From positions 124,001 through 188,000 of the forward strand of contig NZ_AYYY01000005.1 in NCBI RefSeq assembly GCF_001436295.1: a stretch of DNA of 64,000 nucleotides. Reading direction: 5' to 3'. Below are positions 10,305-18,753 of the stretch, in pieces (within the stretch, counting starts at the first letter, position 1; every line of letters begins with the position of its first letter). The notes beneath the pieces are model-generated. The model saw only the letters and a list, made by a program, of their open reading frames with translations, did not search any database and was not told the DNA's origin. The translations under genes and the position numbers were made by a program. This stretch comes from Paucilactobacillus vaccinostercus DSM 20634 (GTDB lineage Bacteria > Bacillota > Bacilli > Lactobacillales > Lactobacillaceae).

Positions 10305-10690
10305 TGACTGAAAATAAACAAGAATTAGATTTAAAAGATGAAATTCACAATGCTGAGCGATTAATCGGAAAGGTCATGCAAATTGGCGTGTTTCTGGCAG
10401 CCGGGGTAATGTTGATTGGTGTTTTAATGTTTCTCGTTAGTGGTCATTCGGGATATTCTGGTACGTATCATCCGTACCAATTCCAGACAATTTTGGCCGG
10501 ACTTGCGGGTTTAAAACCCTATGCCATCATTATGACGGGACTTTTTCTGCTGATTTTAACACCGGTTTTGCGGGTCGTGGTGTCAATCTACGCCTTTTAT
10601 GTTGCACGTGATCGCTTGTACGTGTGGATTACAACCATCGTGCTAATAATATTATTGATTGCGATGGTGATTGGAATGTATGGCATTTAA
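10304..10690 (+). CDS. DUF1634 membrane protein, partner of the TauE-like exporter
   Basis: This is a 128-residue protein with three strong hydrophobic segments: about 22-44, 66-88 and 104-126. It contains the AERLIGKVMQIGVFLAAGVMLIGV start and LTPVLRVVVSIYAFYVARDRLYV stretch typical of DUF1634 proteins. These are regularly encoded next to a TauE/SafE exporter, as here, where ATG overlaps the previous stop. A helper or second subunit of the exporter is the likely role, but none is proven for the family. Confidence 0.88.
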   Translation: MTENKQELDLKDEIHNAERLIGKVMQIGVFLAAGVMLIGVLMFLVSGHSGYSGTYHPYQFQTILAGLAGLKPYAIIMTGLFLLILTPVLRVVVSIYAFYVARDRLYVWITTIVLIILLIAMVIGMYGI

Positions 10691-10695
10691 ATGTG

Positions 10696-10704
10696 TGCTA
10701 TAGT
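10696..10704 (+). promoter_or_regulatory. Extended -10 promoter of the aldo/keto reductase gene
   Basis: TG-C-TATAGT matches an extended -10 element; it lies 55 bases before the start codon. Confidence 0.45.
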
Positions 10705-10758
10705 GTTTGTAAGGGCTTTTATTAAATACAATAATTCGTAACTTGGAGGTCTATGATA

Positions 10759-11601
10759 ATGCAGACAAATGTACCGCAAATAACGCTTAGTGATGGTAAT
10801 CAAGTGCCACAAGTCGGTTTTGGAACCTACTTACTGAATGGGTATACTGGTGTCAATGCAATGACGAGTGCGTTAAATAAAGGATATCGATTTTTAGATT
10901 CGGCTTTTAACTATGACAATGAAGGTGCTGTTGGTGAAGCTGTTAGACGTAGTGCGGTTCCGCGTGATGAAATTACGGTCTTATCTAAGTTACCCGGGCG
11001 TTTTCATGAATATCACCAAGCTATTCAGGCGATTCAAGAATCGGTTTTACGGACTGGATTAGATTACATTGATTTGTATCTGATTCATTGGCCAAATCCA
11101 CAACAGGGCCTGTATGTTGAGGCATGGCAAGCCTTAATTGATGCGCAACGTTTTGGATTAGTGCGTTCGATCGGGGTTTCTAACTTTTTACCAGAGCACT
11201 TGGAAAAGTTAGAAAAGGAGACCGGAGTACTACCTGTCGCGAACGAAATTGAAGTCCAGCCCTATTTTAATAATCAAGCGCAACGGGACTATAATGATCA
11301 GCACAATATTGCAACAATCGATTGGAGCCCCATTGGTCGAGCAAATGAAATGCTGAAGGATGAAACGATTGGTAAAATTGCACAAGCACATCAACGTAGT
11401 ATCCCGCAAGTTATCTTACGGTGGGAAATTCAGCTTGGTACTATTACGATTCCTAAGGCCACTACGCCCAGTCGACAGGTTGAAAATCTCAGTTTATTTG
11501 ATTTTGAATTAACTGCAGAAGAGATGGCCATTATTAGTTCATTGACAAGGCCAGATGGTAGAACATCGAACCAGGATCCTGCCGTCCATGAAGAATTTTA
11601 A
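10759..11601 (+). CDS. Aldo/keto reductase
   Basis: This 280-residue NADPH-type oxidoreductase reduces aldehydes and ketones in the cytoplasm. It has the tetrad signatures: FLDSAFNYDNEGAVGEA with the catalytic Asp and Tyr, VLSKLPGRF with Lys, and LYLIHWPNP with His. Near the C-terminus, TIPKATTPSRQVENLSLFDF is the cofactor-binding loop. ATG 10759 is nine bases after GGAGG; the ATG six bases earlier is only three bases from it and is unlikely to be used. The gene has its own promoter and terminator and precedes merR, but I see no MerR dyad in front of it. Confidence 0.93.
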   Translation: MQTNVPQITLSDGNQVPQVGFGTYLLNGYTGVNAMTSALNKGYRFLDSAFNYDNEGAVGEAVRRSAVPRDEITVLSKLPGRFHEYHQAIQAIQESVLRTGLDYIDLYLIHWPNPQQGLYVEAWQALIDAQRFGLVRSIGVSNFLPEHLEKLEKETGVLPVANEIEVQPYFNNQAQRDYNDQHNIATIDWSPIGRANEMLKDETIGKIAQAHQRSIPQVILRWEIQLGTITIPKATTPSRQVENLSLFDFELTAEEMAIISSLTRPDGRTSNQDPAVHEEF

Positions 11602-11617
11602 CGACAATAGGGTGAGT

Positions 11618-11649
11618 AGTCAGTTAGTTTATGCTAACTGGCTATTTTT
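11618..11649 (+). terminator. Rho-independent terminator of the aldo/keto reductase gene
   Basis: AGTCAGTTAG (11618-11627) pairs with CTAACTGGCT (one G-T), with a run of T from 11644. Confidence 0.85.
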
Positions 11650-11662
11650 TTAAAATTTAATG

Positions 11663-11693
11663 TTGCCTTCAAGTTACTGTAAGGTTGTAAGCT
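11663..11693 (+). promoter_or_regulatory. MerR-type promoter/operator 1 (in front of merR)
   Basis: The -35 TTGCCT (11663-11668) overlaps a dyad, CCTTCAAGT-T-ACTGTAAGG, at 11666-11684. A -10-like TAAGCT (11688-11693) follows after 19 bases. A 19-bp spacer with a centred dyad is the hallmark of MerR-regulated promoters. The same element appears at 17891, 18754, 21382 (minus strand) and 21411, so merR probably controls itself. Confidence 0.75.
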
Positions 11694-11728
11694 GGTGGTT
11701 GTGAGATTAAAGAAGGGAAGCCAACGAT

Positions 11729-12154
11729 ATGAATATTAAAGAAGCTAGTGAGCGGACCGGTGTATCGTCTGCAGCAATTCGCTATTATGAAAAGGAAGGG
11801 TTAATTCCTGTAATTGATCGAAGTTCGGTAGGTAATCGTGAAATTGATGAACGTATTATTCGTCGAATTACATTTGCCAAACAAATGCGAGATGCTGGTA
11901 TGAGTATTGAAAATTTACGGCGATACATTCAGTTATTTGACGCACAAGAAGATAATACGAATGAACAAATCGCATTGTTGAAAGAGCAGTTAGCCGAGAT
12001 GGAAGAGCGGCGAGATGACATTCAAGCGGCTATCGATCACTTGCACTACAAGTTAGATCATTTTAGTGATCACATGGTGGATACTGAAAATGAATTACGA
12101 GAAATTGAACGCCAGCATGCTGCTCAGGTTGAAAAAGAAGGTAAAGATGATTAG
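11729..12154 (+). CDS. MerR family transcriptional regulator
   Basis: This 141-residue regulator has the winged helix-turn-helix NIKEASERTGVSSAAIRYYEKEGLIP at its N-terminus, followed by GNREIDERIIRRITFAKQMRDAGMSI. A long dimerisation helix rich in Glu, Lys and Arg starts about residue 80 and there is only a short tail. There is no cysteine at all, so it is not a metal or thiol sensor of the CueR or NmlR cysteine type. Its own promoter carries the dyad found at four other promoters near 18-21 kb. It is co-transcribed with the flavodoxin-like gene, which overlaps it by eight bases. The signal it senses is unknown; the target genes suggest reactive aldehydes or toxic compounds. Confidence 0.92.
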   Translation: MNIKEASERTGVSSAAIRYYEKEGLIPVIDRSSVGNREIDERIIRRITFAKQMRDAGMSIENLRRYIQLFDAQEDNTNEQIALLKEQLAEMEERRDDIQAAIDHLHYKLDHFSDHMVDTENELREIERQHAAQVEKEGKDD

Positions 12155-12611
12155 TGCACCCCAAACTTTAATAATTTATTATTCACGAACTGGAAATACG
12201 GCAAGTATTGCACGCCAAATTGCACAAATCATCGGCGCAGACGTGTTTGAATTAAACACCAAAGATGCTTTTCCAAAGGACATGTCCGCAACGGCTGATG
12301 TTGCGATTAAACAGTATCAATCTGGTCAATTACCGGAATTAGTTGAAACCCCCACGTTAAGCAGCTATCAACGGATCTTGATTGGTAGCCCCGTTTGGAA
12401 TGGGAAACTGGCGACACCAATTGCGCGATATCTACAAGAGACGCAATTTTCTCAGCAACAAGTAGGTCTTTTTTGCTCATCAGTAGGACAAGCTGCAAAT
12501 GTTACTACCAAGGGAATTAAAGGAACCACCAAAATACTACCGACGTTATTTCTAGTGGGAAGCGTAGTAACGGCTGACCAGGTTAATCAATGGCTAGTGA
12601 AAGACTGCTAA
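12147..12611 (+). CDS. Flavodoxin-like protein
   Basis: This 154-residue protein has the FMN phosphate loop YYSRTGNTASIARQIAQ at its N-terminus, typical of flavodoxin-fold proteins, and a second FMN-contacting stretch ILIGSPVWNGKLATPIARYL. It is likely an FMN-dependent electron carrier or reductase domain, exact partner unknown. The ATG at 12147 overlaps the end of merR. A longer frame upstream inside merR has no start signal and was not used. Being in the merR operon, it should rise with the regulator. Confidence 0.87.
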   Translation: MISAPQTLIIYYSRTGNTASIARQIAQIIGADVFELNTKDAFPKDMSATADVAIKQYQSGQLPELVETPTLSSYQRILIGSPVWNGKLATPIARYLQETQFSQQQVGLFCSSVGQAANVTTKGIKGTTKILPTLFLVGSVVTADQVNQWLVKDC

Positions 12612-12638
12612 GCGGTTAGCACTTAAAAATATTGCATA

Positions 12639-12680
12639 ACTAAAACAACCTCGTGATAATTTCACGAGGGTATTTTAGTT
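12639..12680. terminator. Bidirectional terminator between flavodoxin and the GT-C gene
   Basis: AACTAAAA (12639-12646) and CCTCGTG (12649-12655) pair with CACGAGG and TTTTAGTT downstream. U-rich ends in both directions suit the convergent genes. Confidence 0.9.
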
Positions 12681-14658
12681 ATGACTTGATACCTTTGACG
12701 ACATAAATAAATGAACTATGCTGCTTAATTTGGTTATTCACTTTTAGCGGATATGGCGCAAGATGATAGTTTATGGTTTGGGTGATTTCAAGATTAGAAT
12801 TATGATTTTGGCGACTAGTGACGATAATGGTGTATGTGCCAGCTGATAAGGACCTATTGACGCGGAAACGATGATTGGAAGAAATAAATGAATAACGACG
12901 ACCGGTTTGACTATTCACCAACCGCGCATTAAAACTTTTGGCCGCGGGCATAAATAAAGCTATATTACTGGCTGGTTGTGTCAATCTAATTTTTTGTGAG
13001 ACGGTTGTTCCCTTGTTGATTGTTTGCAACCGAGTATGATATTGCATGGAAAGCTCACTACTTTGGGTAGCAATAATGGGAGCATGGGGTGATAGAATCG
13101 AGTGATAGTTAATGACCACAAAGCCAATCGCACCAATACATACCGCCAGTAATGAGGACAGACATAGTCGCTGCCACCGACGGGACTGCAATGAGTGAAC
13201 AACGGGGAGTTGGATTTGAGGAGTTTCTGATATGCAGATAAACAGGAGTAAGGGCAGCAAAACTTGCCCGTAGCGGCTCTCCGTTTCCCAAACCAAGACA
13301 TGGAAGGCAACATAGCCCACACTGACGATTGTTGCCAAAATGGGAATTGATGGTTGTTGTCTGAATGACTTCTTAAGCAGCGTGACACATGCGAAAATAC
13401 CGTTGAGATAAAGTAACGTAAAGGCGGTCCGCATGATGATGGCGCCAATGAGACTGGCCGGTTCTTGCCAAGAACGATACCATGCAGGGACTTCAATCAA
13501 TCCTGCTGTATATGAGGTTTGAATATTTCCCACGTTGAGTAGAATCCAGAGTTTAGAAAACCAACGTGCAACAATGCCTATCGGCCCTAATTTCCGAAGC
13601 CGTTTGATTAAAGCTGCTTTTAGGTAGTTGCTGCGGGCAGTCTTATTTGGAAGCCGATTCATTCGCTGAACATCGCTACTGACGTAAGTGCCCTTGTGGT
13701 GCGGATTGTAACTCATCCAAATCCAATTCAGAGTTGGCATCGTGTATTGACTTTTTTGAGAATAGTGAATATCTGATTGAATTGTGCGAGCGGCTGGAAA
13801 TACCGCCCCGATGCCGATAATCATAATCGTTAAGGGAATTATGATTATCCGAGCAGCCTTTTGGCTAGCCAAAAGTAATGCGAGTTCGAAAATACCGATC
13901 GCAACAACAATGACTATCAAGTTCGGTTTGATAAGCTGACCGATAAACATCATAATGAACAAAATCAAGCCAGCGATTATTTTTTGATAATGCGTTAGCC
14001 GAGCCCAACGTTCGAGAATAATAAATGTAATCAATAGAAAAAGTAAAATTGGCAAATCCGAATAAAAAACTTGAAGATAATACGTATATGCAAACGGTGA
14101 GATCAAAAAGAATAACATTAATAGAAGGCTGAACATACTATGGGCGGCCTTTTTGATGGCTATTAATAGTGTTAGCCCAATAAAGCTGTCTAGAAAAATG
14201 ATGGACAGCAGATGAAGGGAAGTATTGGTGGTTAAATTGAGGACGTTGGTTAATTGCATCCATTTTGCTAGTAAGAACACTAGAGAAACATTGTTTGGAT
14301 AACGCCAAAAGTAGGTGGAGGTAGACCAATTATATTGGTGATGGCTAATGAGCTCAGCTTGTGACAGGACCCGAAAAGGATCATGAAATATTGATGCGGG
14401 TAGAAAGTGAAGAACGAGTAGTTGAATAATGAAAATTAAACTCAGGTCAACAACTAGCCATTTTTTCAATAGACGTTGTGATAACTGAAGACGATTACGA
14501 TAAAAATAATAGATTAGAATGATCGAGGTACTGAGTAAAATGACTAAGGCGCTAGTCGATGGATTATGAAGGTCAAACAAATTGGACATCATGCCAATGA
14601 ATAAACTAAAAATCAGAATTAAGGGAAAAATTGAGAGCAGTTTTATTTGTTTACCCAT
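12679..14658 (-). CDS. Multi-pass membrane protein, probable GT-C type glycosyltransferase
   Basis: This 659-residue protein has about eleven hydrophobic segments up to residue 500, then a soluble, beta-rich C-terminal part of about 150 residues probably outside the cell. I recognise no named family with certainty. The first outer loop carries Asp93 in FHDPFRVLSQAEL, a position where GT-C enzymes usually hold a catalytic acidic residue. It is the last gene of a leftward operon, six bases after a polyprenyl-phosphate glycosyltransferase gene. That pairing is typical of systems that move a sugar from undecaprenyl phosphate onto a surface polymer. The ribosome site is weak, suggesting coupling. 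The function is inferred from context. Confidence 0.7.
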   Translation of the reverse strand: MGKQIKLLSIFPLILIFSLFIGMMSNLFDLHNPSTSALVILLSTSIILIYYFYRNRLQLSQRLLKKWLVVDLSLIFIIQLLVLHFLPASIFHDPFRVLSQAELISHHQYNWSTSTYFWRYPNNVSLVFLLAKWMQLTNVLNLTTNTSLHLLSIIFLDSFIGLTLLIAIKKAAHSMFSLLLMLFFLISPFAYTYYLQVFYSDLPILLFLLITFIILERWARLTHYQKIIAGLILFIMMFIGQLIKPNLIVIVVAIGIFELALLLASQKAARIIIIPLTIMIIGIGAVFPAARTIQSDIHYSQKSQYTMPTLNWIWMSYNPHHKGTYVSSDVQRMNRLPNKTARSNYLKAALIKRLRKLGPIGIVARWFSKLWILLNVGNIQTSYTAGLIEVPAWYRSWQEPASLIGAIIMRTAFTLLYLNGIFACVTLLKKSFRQQPSIPILATIVSVGYVAFHVLVWETESRYGQVLLPLLLFICISETPQIQLPVVHSLQSRRWQRLCLSSLLAVCIGAIGFVVINYHSILSPHAPIIATQSSELSMQYHTRLQTINKGTTVSQKIRLTQPASNIALFMPAAKSFNARLVNSQTGRRYSFISSNHRFRVNRSLSAGTYTIIVTSRQNHNSNLEITQTINYHLAPYPLKVNNQIKQHSSFIYVVKGIKS

Positions 14659-14664
14659 CGTGAG

Positions 14665-15609
14665 TTAACCAAGTTTCTTTTCGATTGTAAATCGAGGCCG
14701 TTGCTTAACCTCGGTAGTTAATTTACCGATGTACTCACCAATGACACCGAGGCTGATCATTTGGAAGCCCCCAAGAATCCAAATCGAGATCATGAGTGAT
14801 GACCAGCCGTGGACGGTCAGACCCAGCAACTTAGTGACAGTTGAGTAGACTAACGCGATAATTCCTAAAAAGCTAGCAAAGCAACCAAGTAGGAGGATGG
14901 CTCGAACTGGGGCTATTGAAAATGAAGTGAGGCCGTCCCATGCGAAGGCGAGCATCTTTTTGAGTGGATATTTGGATTCACCAGCCATTCGAGGCGTCCG
15001 TTTGTAGAAAACTTTATCAGTATTAAAGCCGATTAATGGAATGATGCCTCGAATAAAGAGATTTCGTTCTTGGTATTTTAGGAGAGTTAAGACGGCTCGC
15101 TGAGACATTAACCGAAAGTCAGCATGGTTTTGGACGAGTTTTACCCCTAACAGATTGAGGGTCTTATAAAAAATACCGGCCGAAGTGCGTTTAAACCAGG
15201 TATCCGTTTCACGATTATTTCGTACCCCATAGACGATATCGATGCCATTTAAATATTTGGCCACCATTTCAACCATTGAGTTTGGATCGTCTTGCAGATC
15301 GGCATCAATTGTAATGATGACGTCAGCAACCTTTGCAGCTTCGGTCAAGCCGGCAATCAGTGCATTTTGGTGACCAAAATTACGACTAAATTTTAGTCCA
15401 TCCACACGGGCGTTTAGTTGGTGTTCGCGTTGGATAATGTTCCATGTTTCATCTTTTGAACCGTCGTCAACGATTAATAAATTTGATGCAGGATCGATGT
15501 TCTGAAGGTCAATAATGCGATTTTCAACTTCGAGTAACGTTTTAATTGAATCGGGTAATACTGCTTCTTCATTAAACGCAGGAACAACAATTGTTAATTT
15601 AGATAACAT
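14665..15609 (-). CDS. Family 2 glycosyltransferase, GtrB/CsbB-like (polyprenyl-phosphate glycosyltransferase)
   Basis: This 314-residue protein starts with a GT-A fold (LTIVVPAFNEEAVLPDSI), contains LIVDDGSKDETW and the metal-binding ITIDADLQDDP, and ends with two transmembrane helices (about 233-255 and 268-290) before a basic tail. This is the architecture of GtrB, CsbB and DPM1-like enzymes, which load a nucleotide-activated sugar onto undecaprenyl phosphate at the inner face of the membrane. The start codon follows directly on the stop of the PAP2 gene (TAA ATG). The downstream GT-C protein is the likely user of the product. The sugar is unknown. Confidence 0.9.
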   Translation of the reverse strand: MLSKLTIVVPAFNEEAVLPDSIKTLLEVENRIIDLQNIDPASNLLIVDDGSKDETWNIIQREHQLNARVDGLKFSRNFGHQNALIAGLTEAAKVADVIITIDADLQDDPNSMVEMVAKYLNGIDIVYGVRNNRETDTWFKRTSAGIFYKTLNLLGVKLVQNHADFRLMSQRAVLTLLKYQERNLFIRGIIPLIGFNTDKVFYKRTPRMAGESKYPLKKMLAFAWDGLTSFSIAPVRAILLLGCFASFLGIIALVYSTVTKLLGLTVHGWSSLMISIWILGGFQMISLGVIGEYIGKLTTEVKQRPRFTIEKKLG

Positions 15610-16272
15610 TTAGTTCACACCTTTCATTTTTAGCTTAGGGAAATGAGTTTGAAGTTTTAAAAAGTAAAAATACAGTAGGCGAGAAATTTCCCACCATGAG
15701 AGCGAAAGTAGGGTGCTTCCTAATACGTCAGATGGCCAGTGTGCACGTAAATAAATTCGTGAAAACGCAACGAATCCAAACCAAATGAGAGATAAAAGGG
15801 TGATGATGAGCTGGATTTCGGCATCCTTAACATAGGGGATTAAAACGAAGAGAATTGTCAGAACCAAGATAGCTGTGGTAAATGTATGTCCGCTTGGAAA
15901 ACTAAATCCAGTGTCTTTAATGACTTGAAATTGTGGTCGAGCACGGTGAACCACATTTTTAATGACGTAGGCGAGGGCACTTCCCCCTAGTTGAACACAA
16001 ATCACCCAGCAGGCGGTCAATCGTTCGTGACTGAGCCATAATCCACCGGCAACGATAAAGATTAATAAAATATTAATCATGGGACTACCAAAAAAAGCAA
16101 TGCTACTGAAAATGGTGGTGGTTGGAGTTGTAATCATTGGCGTCGTGATATGCTGGATAGTGGCATCAAAGTTGACGAGAAGTGTTGACTTGGTCATTAC
16201 CATCAGGGTCAGTACAATAAAACCAAGGGTTGCAAGAAGACCAGTGATAAACCAGACTTTATTTTTCCGCAT
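15610..16272 (-). CDS. PAP2 family membrane phosphatase
   Basis: This 220-residue protein has about six hydrophobic segments and the three acid phosphatase motifs: KNVVHRARPQ (KxxxxxxRP), FSFPSGHTFT (PSGH) and SRIYLRAHWPSDVLG (SRxxxxxHxxxD). These proteins dephosphorylate lipid phosphates on the outer face, often undecaprenyl diphosphate as in BcrC. I chose the ATG at 16272, eleven bases after AAGGA; the ATG twelve bases upstream overlaps that site. It overlaps the end of the DedA gene by 14 bases. In this operon a role in recycling the lipid carrier is likely. Confidence 0.9.
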   Translation of the reverse strand: MRKNKVWFITGLLATLGFIVLTLMVMTKSTLLVNFDATIQHITTPMITTPTTTIFSSIAFFGSPMINILLIFIVAGGLWLSHERLTACWVICVQLGGSALAYVIKNVVHRARPQFQVIKDTGFSFPSGHTFTTAILVLTILFVLIPYVKDAEIQLIITLLSLIWFGFVAFSRIYLRAHWPSDVLGSTLLSLSWWEISRLLYFYFLKLQTHFPKLKMKGVN

Positions 16273-16918
16273 CGATACGAACATCCTTTCTTTTGCGACT
16301 AAGCGTCATCAAAATGGCAGGTATTAATGAAATTACGATAATTGCGATCATGATAAGTTCGAAATGGGCTTTAACAATCGCAATATTCCCGAAGAAATAG
16401 CCAGCTAGTACTGCTAGATTGACCCATGCGACGGCTCCGAGTACGTTGAAAATGATGAATTTTCGATAATGCATTTTACTAATACCGGCTGTAAACGGGA
16501 TAAAGGTTCGAATTATTGGAACAAAACGTCCCAGAAAGATCGCGCTACTTCCATGACGATCAAAAAACGCTTGTGCTTCGGCCATGTATTTTGGTTTAAT
16601 CCATTTTTGCCAACGAGGACTAGATAAATAGTGTCCGAATCGGGCCCCAATTTCGAAGTTGATGGTATCACCCACAATTGCGGCAATTGATAATAGGACA
16701 ATTAGCCAGATTGGATTAAGCGTATGTGTTGCCATTGCGGCAATGGAACCACATAGAAAAAGCAGTGAGTCACCTGGTAAAAATGGAAAAACGACTAGGC
16801 CCGTTTCAATAAATATAACGGCAAATAGGCCAATATAGACAAGGGCACCATATTTAGCAATCATCAGCGGGAGAAGATGGTCGATACTTAGGATGGAAGT
16901 TAAAATTATAGTTGTCAT
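16259..16918 (-). CDS. DedA family membrane protein
   Basis: This 219-residue protein has the DedA (SNARE-associated/VTT) signatures: FIETGLVVFPFLPGDSLLFLCG near residues 37-58, FEIGARFGHYL, and FDRHGSSAIFLGRFVPIIRTFIPFTAG with the conserved GRF-P-R-F-P pattern. Four or five hydrophobic segments are visible. Some DedA proteins (UptA) return undecaprenyl phosphate to the inner face of the membrane. It is the first gene of a four-gene operon whose other members all act on, or fit, that lipid. The ribosome site is weak. DedA membership is clear; UptA function is inferred. Confidence 0.9.
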   Translation of the reverse strand: MTTIILTSILSIDHLLPLMIAKYGALVYIGLFAVIFIETGLVVFPFLPGDSLLFLCGSIAAMATHTLNPIWLIVLLSIAAIVGDTINFEIGARFGHYLSSPRWQKWIKPKYMAEAQAFFDRHGSSAIFLGRFVPIIRTFIPFTAGISKMHYRKFIIFNVLGAVAWVNLAVLAGYFFGNIAIVKAHFELIMIAIIVISLIPAILMTLSRKRKDVRIDAEK

Positions 16919-17342
16919 AAACAGGTCTCATTTCTTTCTTAATTTGTGGAAGTCCTTTTGACAAGACTTCTTGATTACGGAATCTAGGATATAAGAAATG
17001 GGGACTTGGAAAAAGTAGCCAAAAATAATAATCATCTGTGAAATTCTCATTGGAATAAAAACACTCTAGTAGCCAATTATAGGCTGCCAGAGTGTTTTGC
17101 TTTTATCATTAATAATGATTGAAAATGAAGGTCATGGATTATCTGTGGTGCAACAGTATGCTTTTTTATCCGACGAATAAAAGCGGGTGCTCGATTTATG
17201 GTTATGGTCAAATAATGGAGAAAATTTCTGTGAAATTCTCACCTTGGGTTTATTTTAACGCTCTTTTTACGGTTATCTAAATACCATATTCTATGTGATA
17301 AGTACGTCAAAGACTTAAACATATAATCAGATAGGTGATAAC
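16919..17342. other. 424-base non-coding stretch upstream of the DedA operon
   Basis: I see no gene here. It holds a hairpin with terminator features in both directions (AAAACACTCT at 17057-17066 pairing with AGAGTGTTTT at 17089-17098). A 15-base direct repeat, TCTGTGAAATTCTCA, occurs at 17035 and again at 17227. The leftward operon promoter must lie left of the hairpin or read through it. A TATAAT at 17322-17327 belongs to the next gene. Confidence 0.55.
17322..17327 (+). promoter_or_regulatory. -10 element of the 17343 gene
   Basis: A perfect TATAAT lies 16 bases before the start codon. The leader is very short and the -35 (TAAGTA) is weak. Confidence 0.4.
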
Positions 17343-17837
17343 ATGAATGAATTAAAAGAATGGAATGATAAAAAAATTCGCTTAAAGAGATATCGGGGGC
17401 TCCTGCTGGCACAAAGTATTGACTTGACTAACTTCCATGAAGAGGTAGACTCGACGCACTCGATTGGAGATGATCAGAAGTGCCAAATTTGTTGTCAGTA
17501 CCGAAATTTAATGAAACGGATTAATGATGTTAAGCAGTTAATTCAAGCTACTGAACAGCAAACAGTGATAGTTAAGGCCAATCAAAGTGTACCCAAACGG
17601 CGTTACTATTATATTTGTGTAGATCACGAACGAACAATTTACGTTATTCGCGATAAGGGAATTCGAGATGCTGAAGGCTGGATTCCACTGGAAAAGCGTC
17701 GTGATATGAAAGCAACTCGAGTATCGCAAGCTCGAGCATTTCAAGTGTTACAAATTTTAGACCAAAAAAATCGAAAAGATCGGATCAATTTTTTACGACA
17801 TGATAATTTTTACTTCGGTGTTGTCGATAAAGGATAG
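17343..17837 (+). CDS. Protein of unknown function (164 residues)
   Basis: I do not recognise this protein. It is basic and soluble with no signal peptide or membrane segment. The N-terminal half is helical and contains a cysteine cluster, KCQICCQYR (about residues 46-54). The C-terminal half reads like a small beta-rich domain (YYYICVDHERTIYVIRDKGIRDAEGWIPLEKR). AGGTGAT lies close before the ATG, and a TATAAT 16 bases upstream supports expression. It is a single gene between the DedA operon, divergent from it, and the MerR-regulated zone. Confidence 0.65.
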   Translation: MNELKEWNDKKIRLKRYRGLLLAQSIDLTNFHEEVDSTHSIGDDQKCQICCQYRNLMKRINDVKQLIQATEQQTVIVKANQSVPKRRYYYICVDHERTIYVIRDKGIRDAEGWIPLEKRRDMKATRVSQARAFQVLQILDQKNRKDRINFLRHDNFYFGVVDKG

Positions 17838-17890
17838 TGCTATGAGCTAAGTGATTTTAAAAAAGTTTTTTCAAAAGTAGTTACTAAGTC

Positions 17891-17921
17891 TTGCCTTCAA
17901 GTAACTTGAGGGGTGTAAGTT
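17891..17921 (+). promoter_or_regulatory. MerR-type promoter/operator 2
   Basis: TTGCCT (17891-17896), dyad CCTTCAAGT-A-ACTTGAGGG at 17894-17912, 19-bp spacer, then TAAGTT (17916-17921). It stands 35 bases before the broken NAD(P)-binding gene. Confidence 0.75.
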
Positions 17922-17955
17922 AAACTCGTAATCTATTATTTGGAGGATGATTGAT

Positions 17956-18607
17956 ATGAAAGTACTTATTATGGCGGCCAATGGTCAAATTGCACGGTTA
18001 ATTGAGGAGCGGATTTTGTCAGAATCAAAATTTAGTCATATTGAATTAACGCTCTTTTTACGACAAGCTGACCGTTTGAGTCAGCTGCGTAATAACGCTC
18101 GAGTTACCTTTATTGAGGGAGATTTAAGTGATGAAAATGCAGTTAACAAGGCTGTTGCGGGACAAGATTTGATTTTTGTGGGTGTTGTCGATCACACACA
18201 AAATAATGTGTGGACAAAGAACATTATTAACGCAATGAAACGAAATCACGTTAGTCGCGTTGTTTTCACTAACATTTTGGGGATTTATAATGAAGTTCCG
18301 GGAGAATTTGGTCGCTGGAATGCACGTCAGGTTATGAATGGCTTGAATGCGGCGATTGAATCAGACCAGTTACTTGTTGATTCAGGGTTGCAATATACAA
18401 CGTTGAGATTACCCTGGTTAAATGATCGCCATGAGATTAATTACGTGGTCACTCATCGGGCGGGAGCCCTATGTTGGCGTATCAGGTTCCCGTCGAAGTG
18501 TTGCCGATTTAGTGCTCCGAATTATCGCTAAACCAGTATTGGGAATCAACGATAGTTTGGGATTAGCAGATCCGTCAACACAGGGCGAGAATCGTCCGGT
18601 TTACTAA
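17956..18607 (+). pseudogene. NAD(P)H-binding (atypical SDR) protein, frameshifted
   Basis: The frame starts MKVLIMAANGQIARLIEE, a Rossmann start of the NAD(P)H-binding/NmrA-like SDR group, and continues through VVFTNILGIYNEVPG and TTLRLPWLNDRHEINYVVTHR. At about 18457-18464 (CGGGCGGGAG) one extra base moves the proper continuation into another frame. That frame reads EPYVGVSGSRRSVADLVL and ends at 18607. Read without compensation, the protein ends early at 18531 with an unrelated tail. The start at 17956 has GGAGG nine bases upstream. It carries its own MerR-type operator. A sequencing error in the G-rich run is the alternative to a real mutation. Confidence 0.8.
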
Positions 18608-18649
18608 TGAAACAGTTAAAACTTGTTAACTTGATAGATTTAAACGTGA

Positions 18650-18680
18650 CTGGACGAACATTAAATGTTCGTCCAGTTTT
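18650..18680 (+). terminator. Rho-independent terminator
   Basis: The perfect 11-bp stem CTGGACGAACA / TGTTCGTCCAG has a 5-base loop and is followed by TTTT. Confidence 0.9.
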
Positions 18681-18753
18681 GATATACCTGCAGTTTAGTC
18701 GAACATGTCAGAAACAAAATATCTTTTTTATGAGGAAAGTTGGCTGATTTTGC

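Noticed and set aside
12981-13496. A 171-codon frame on the minus strand inside the GT-C-like gene
   Set aside because: It is a shadow of the 659-residue membrane protein in another frame, Cys- and Ser-rich, without a ribosome site.
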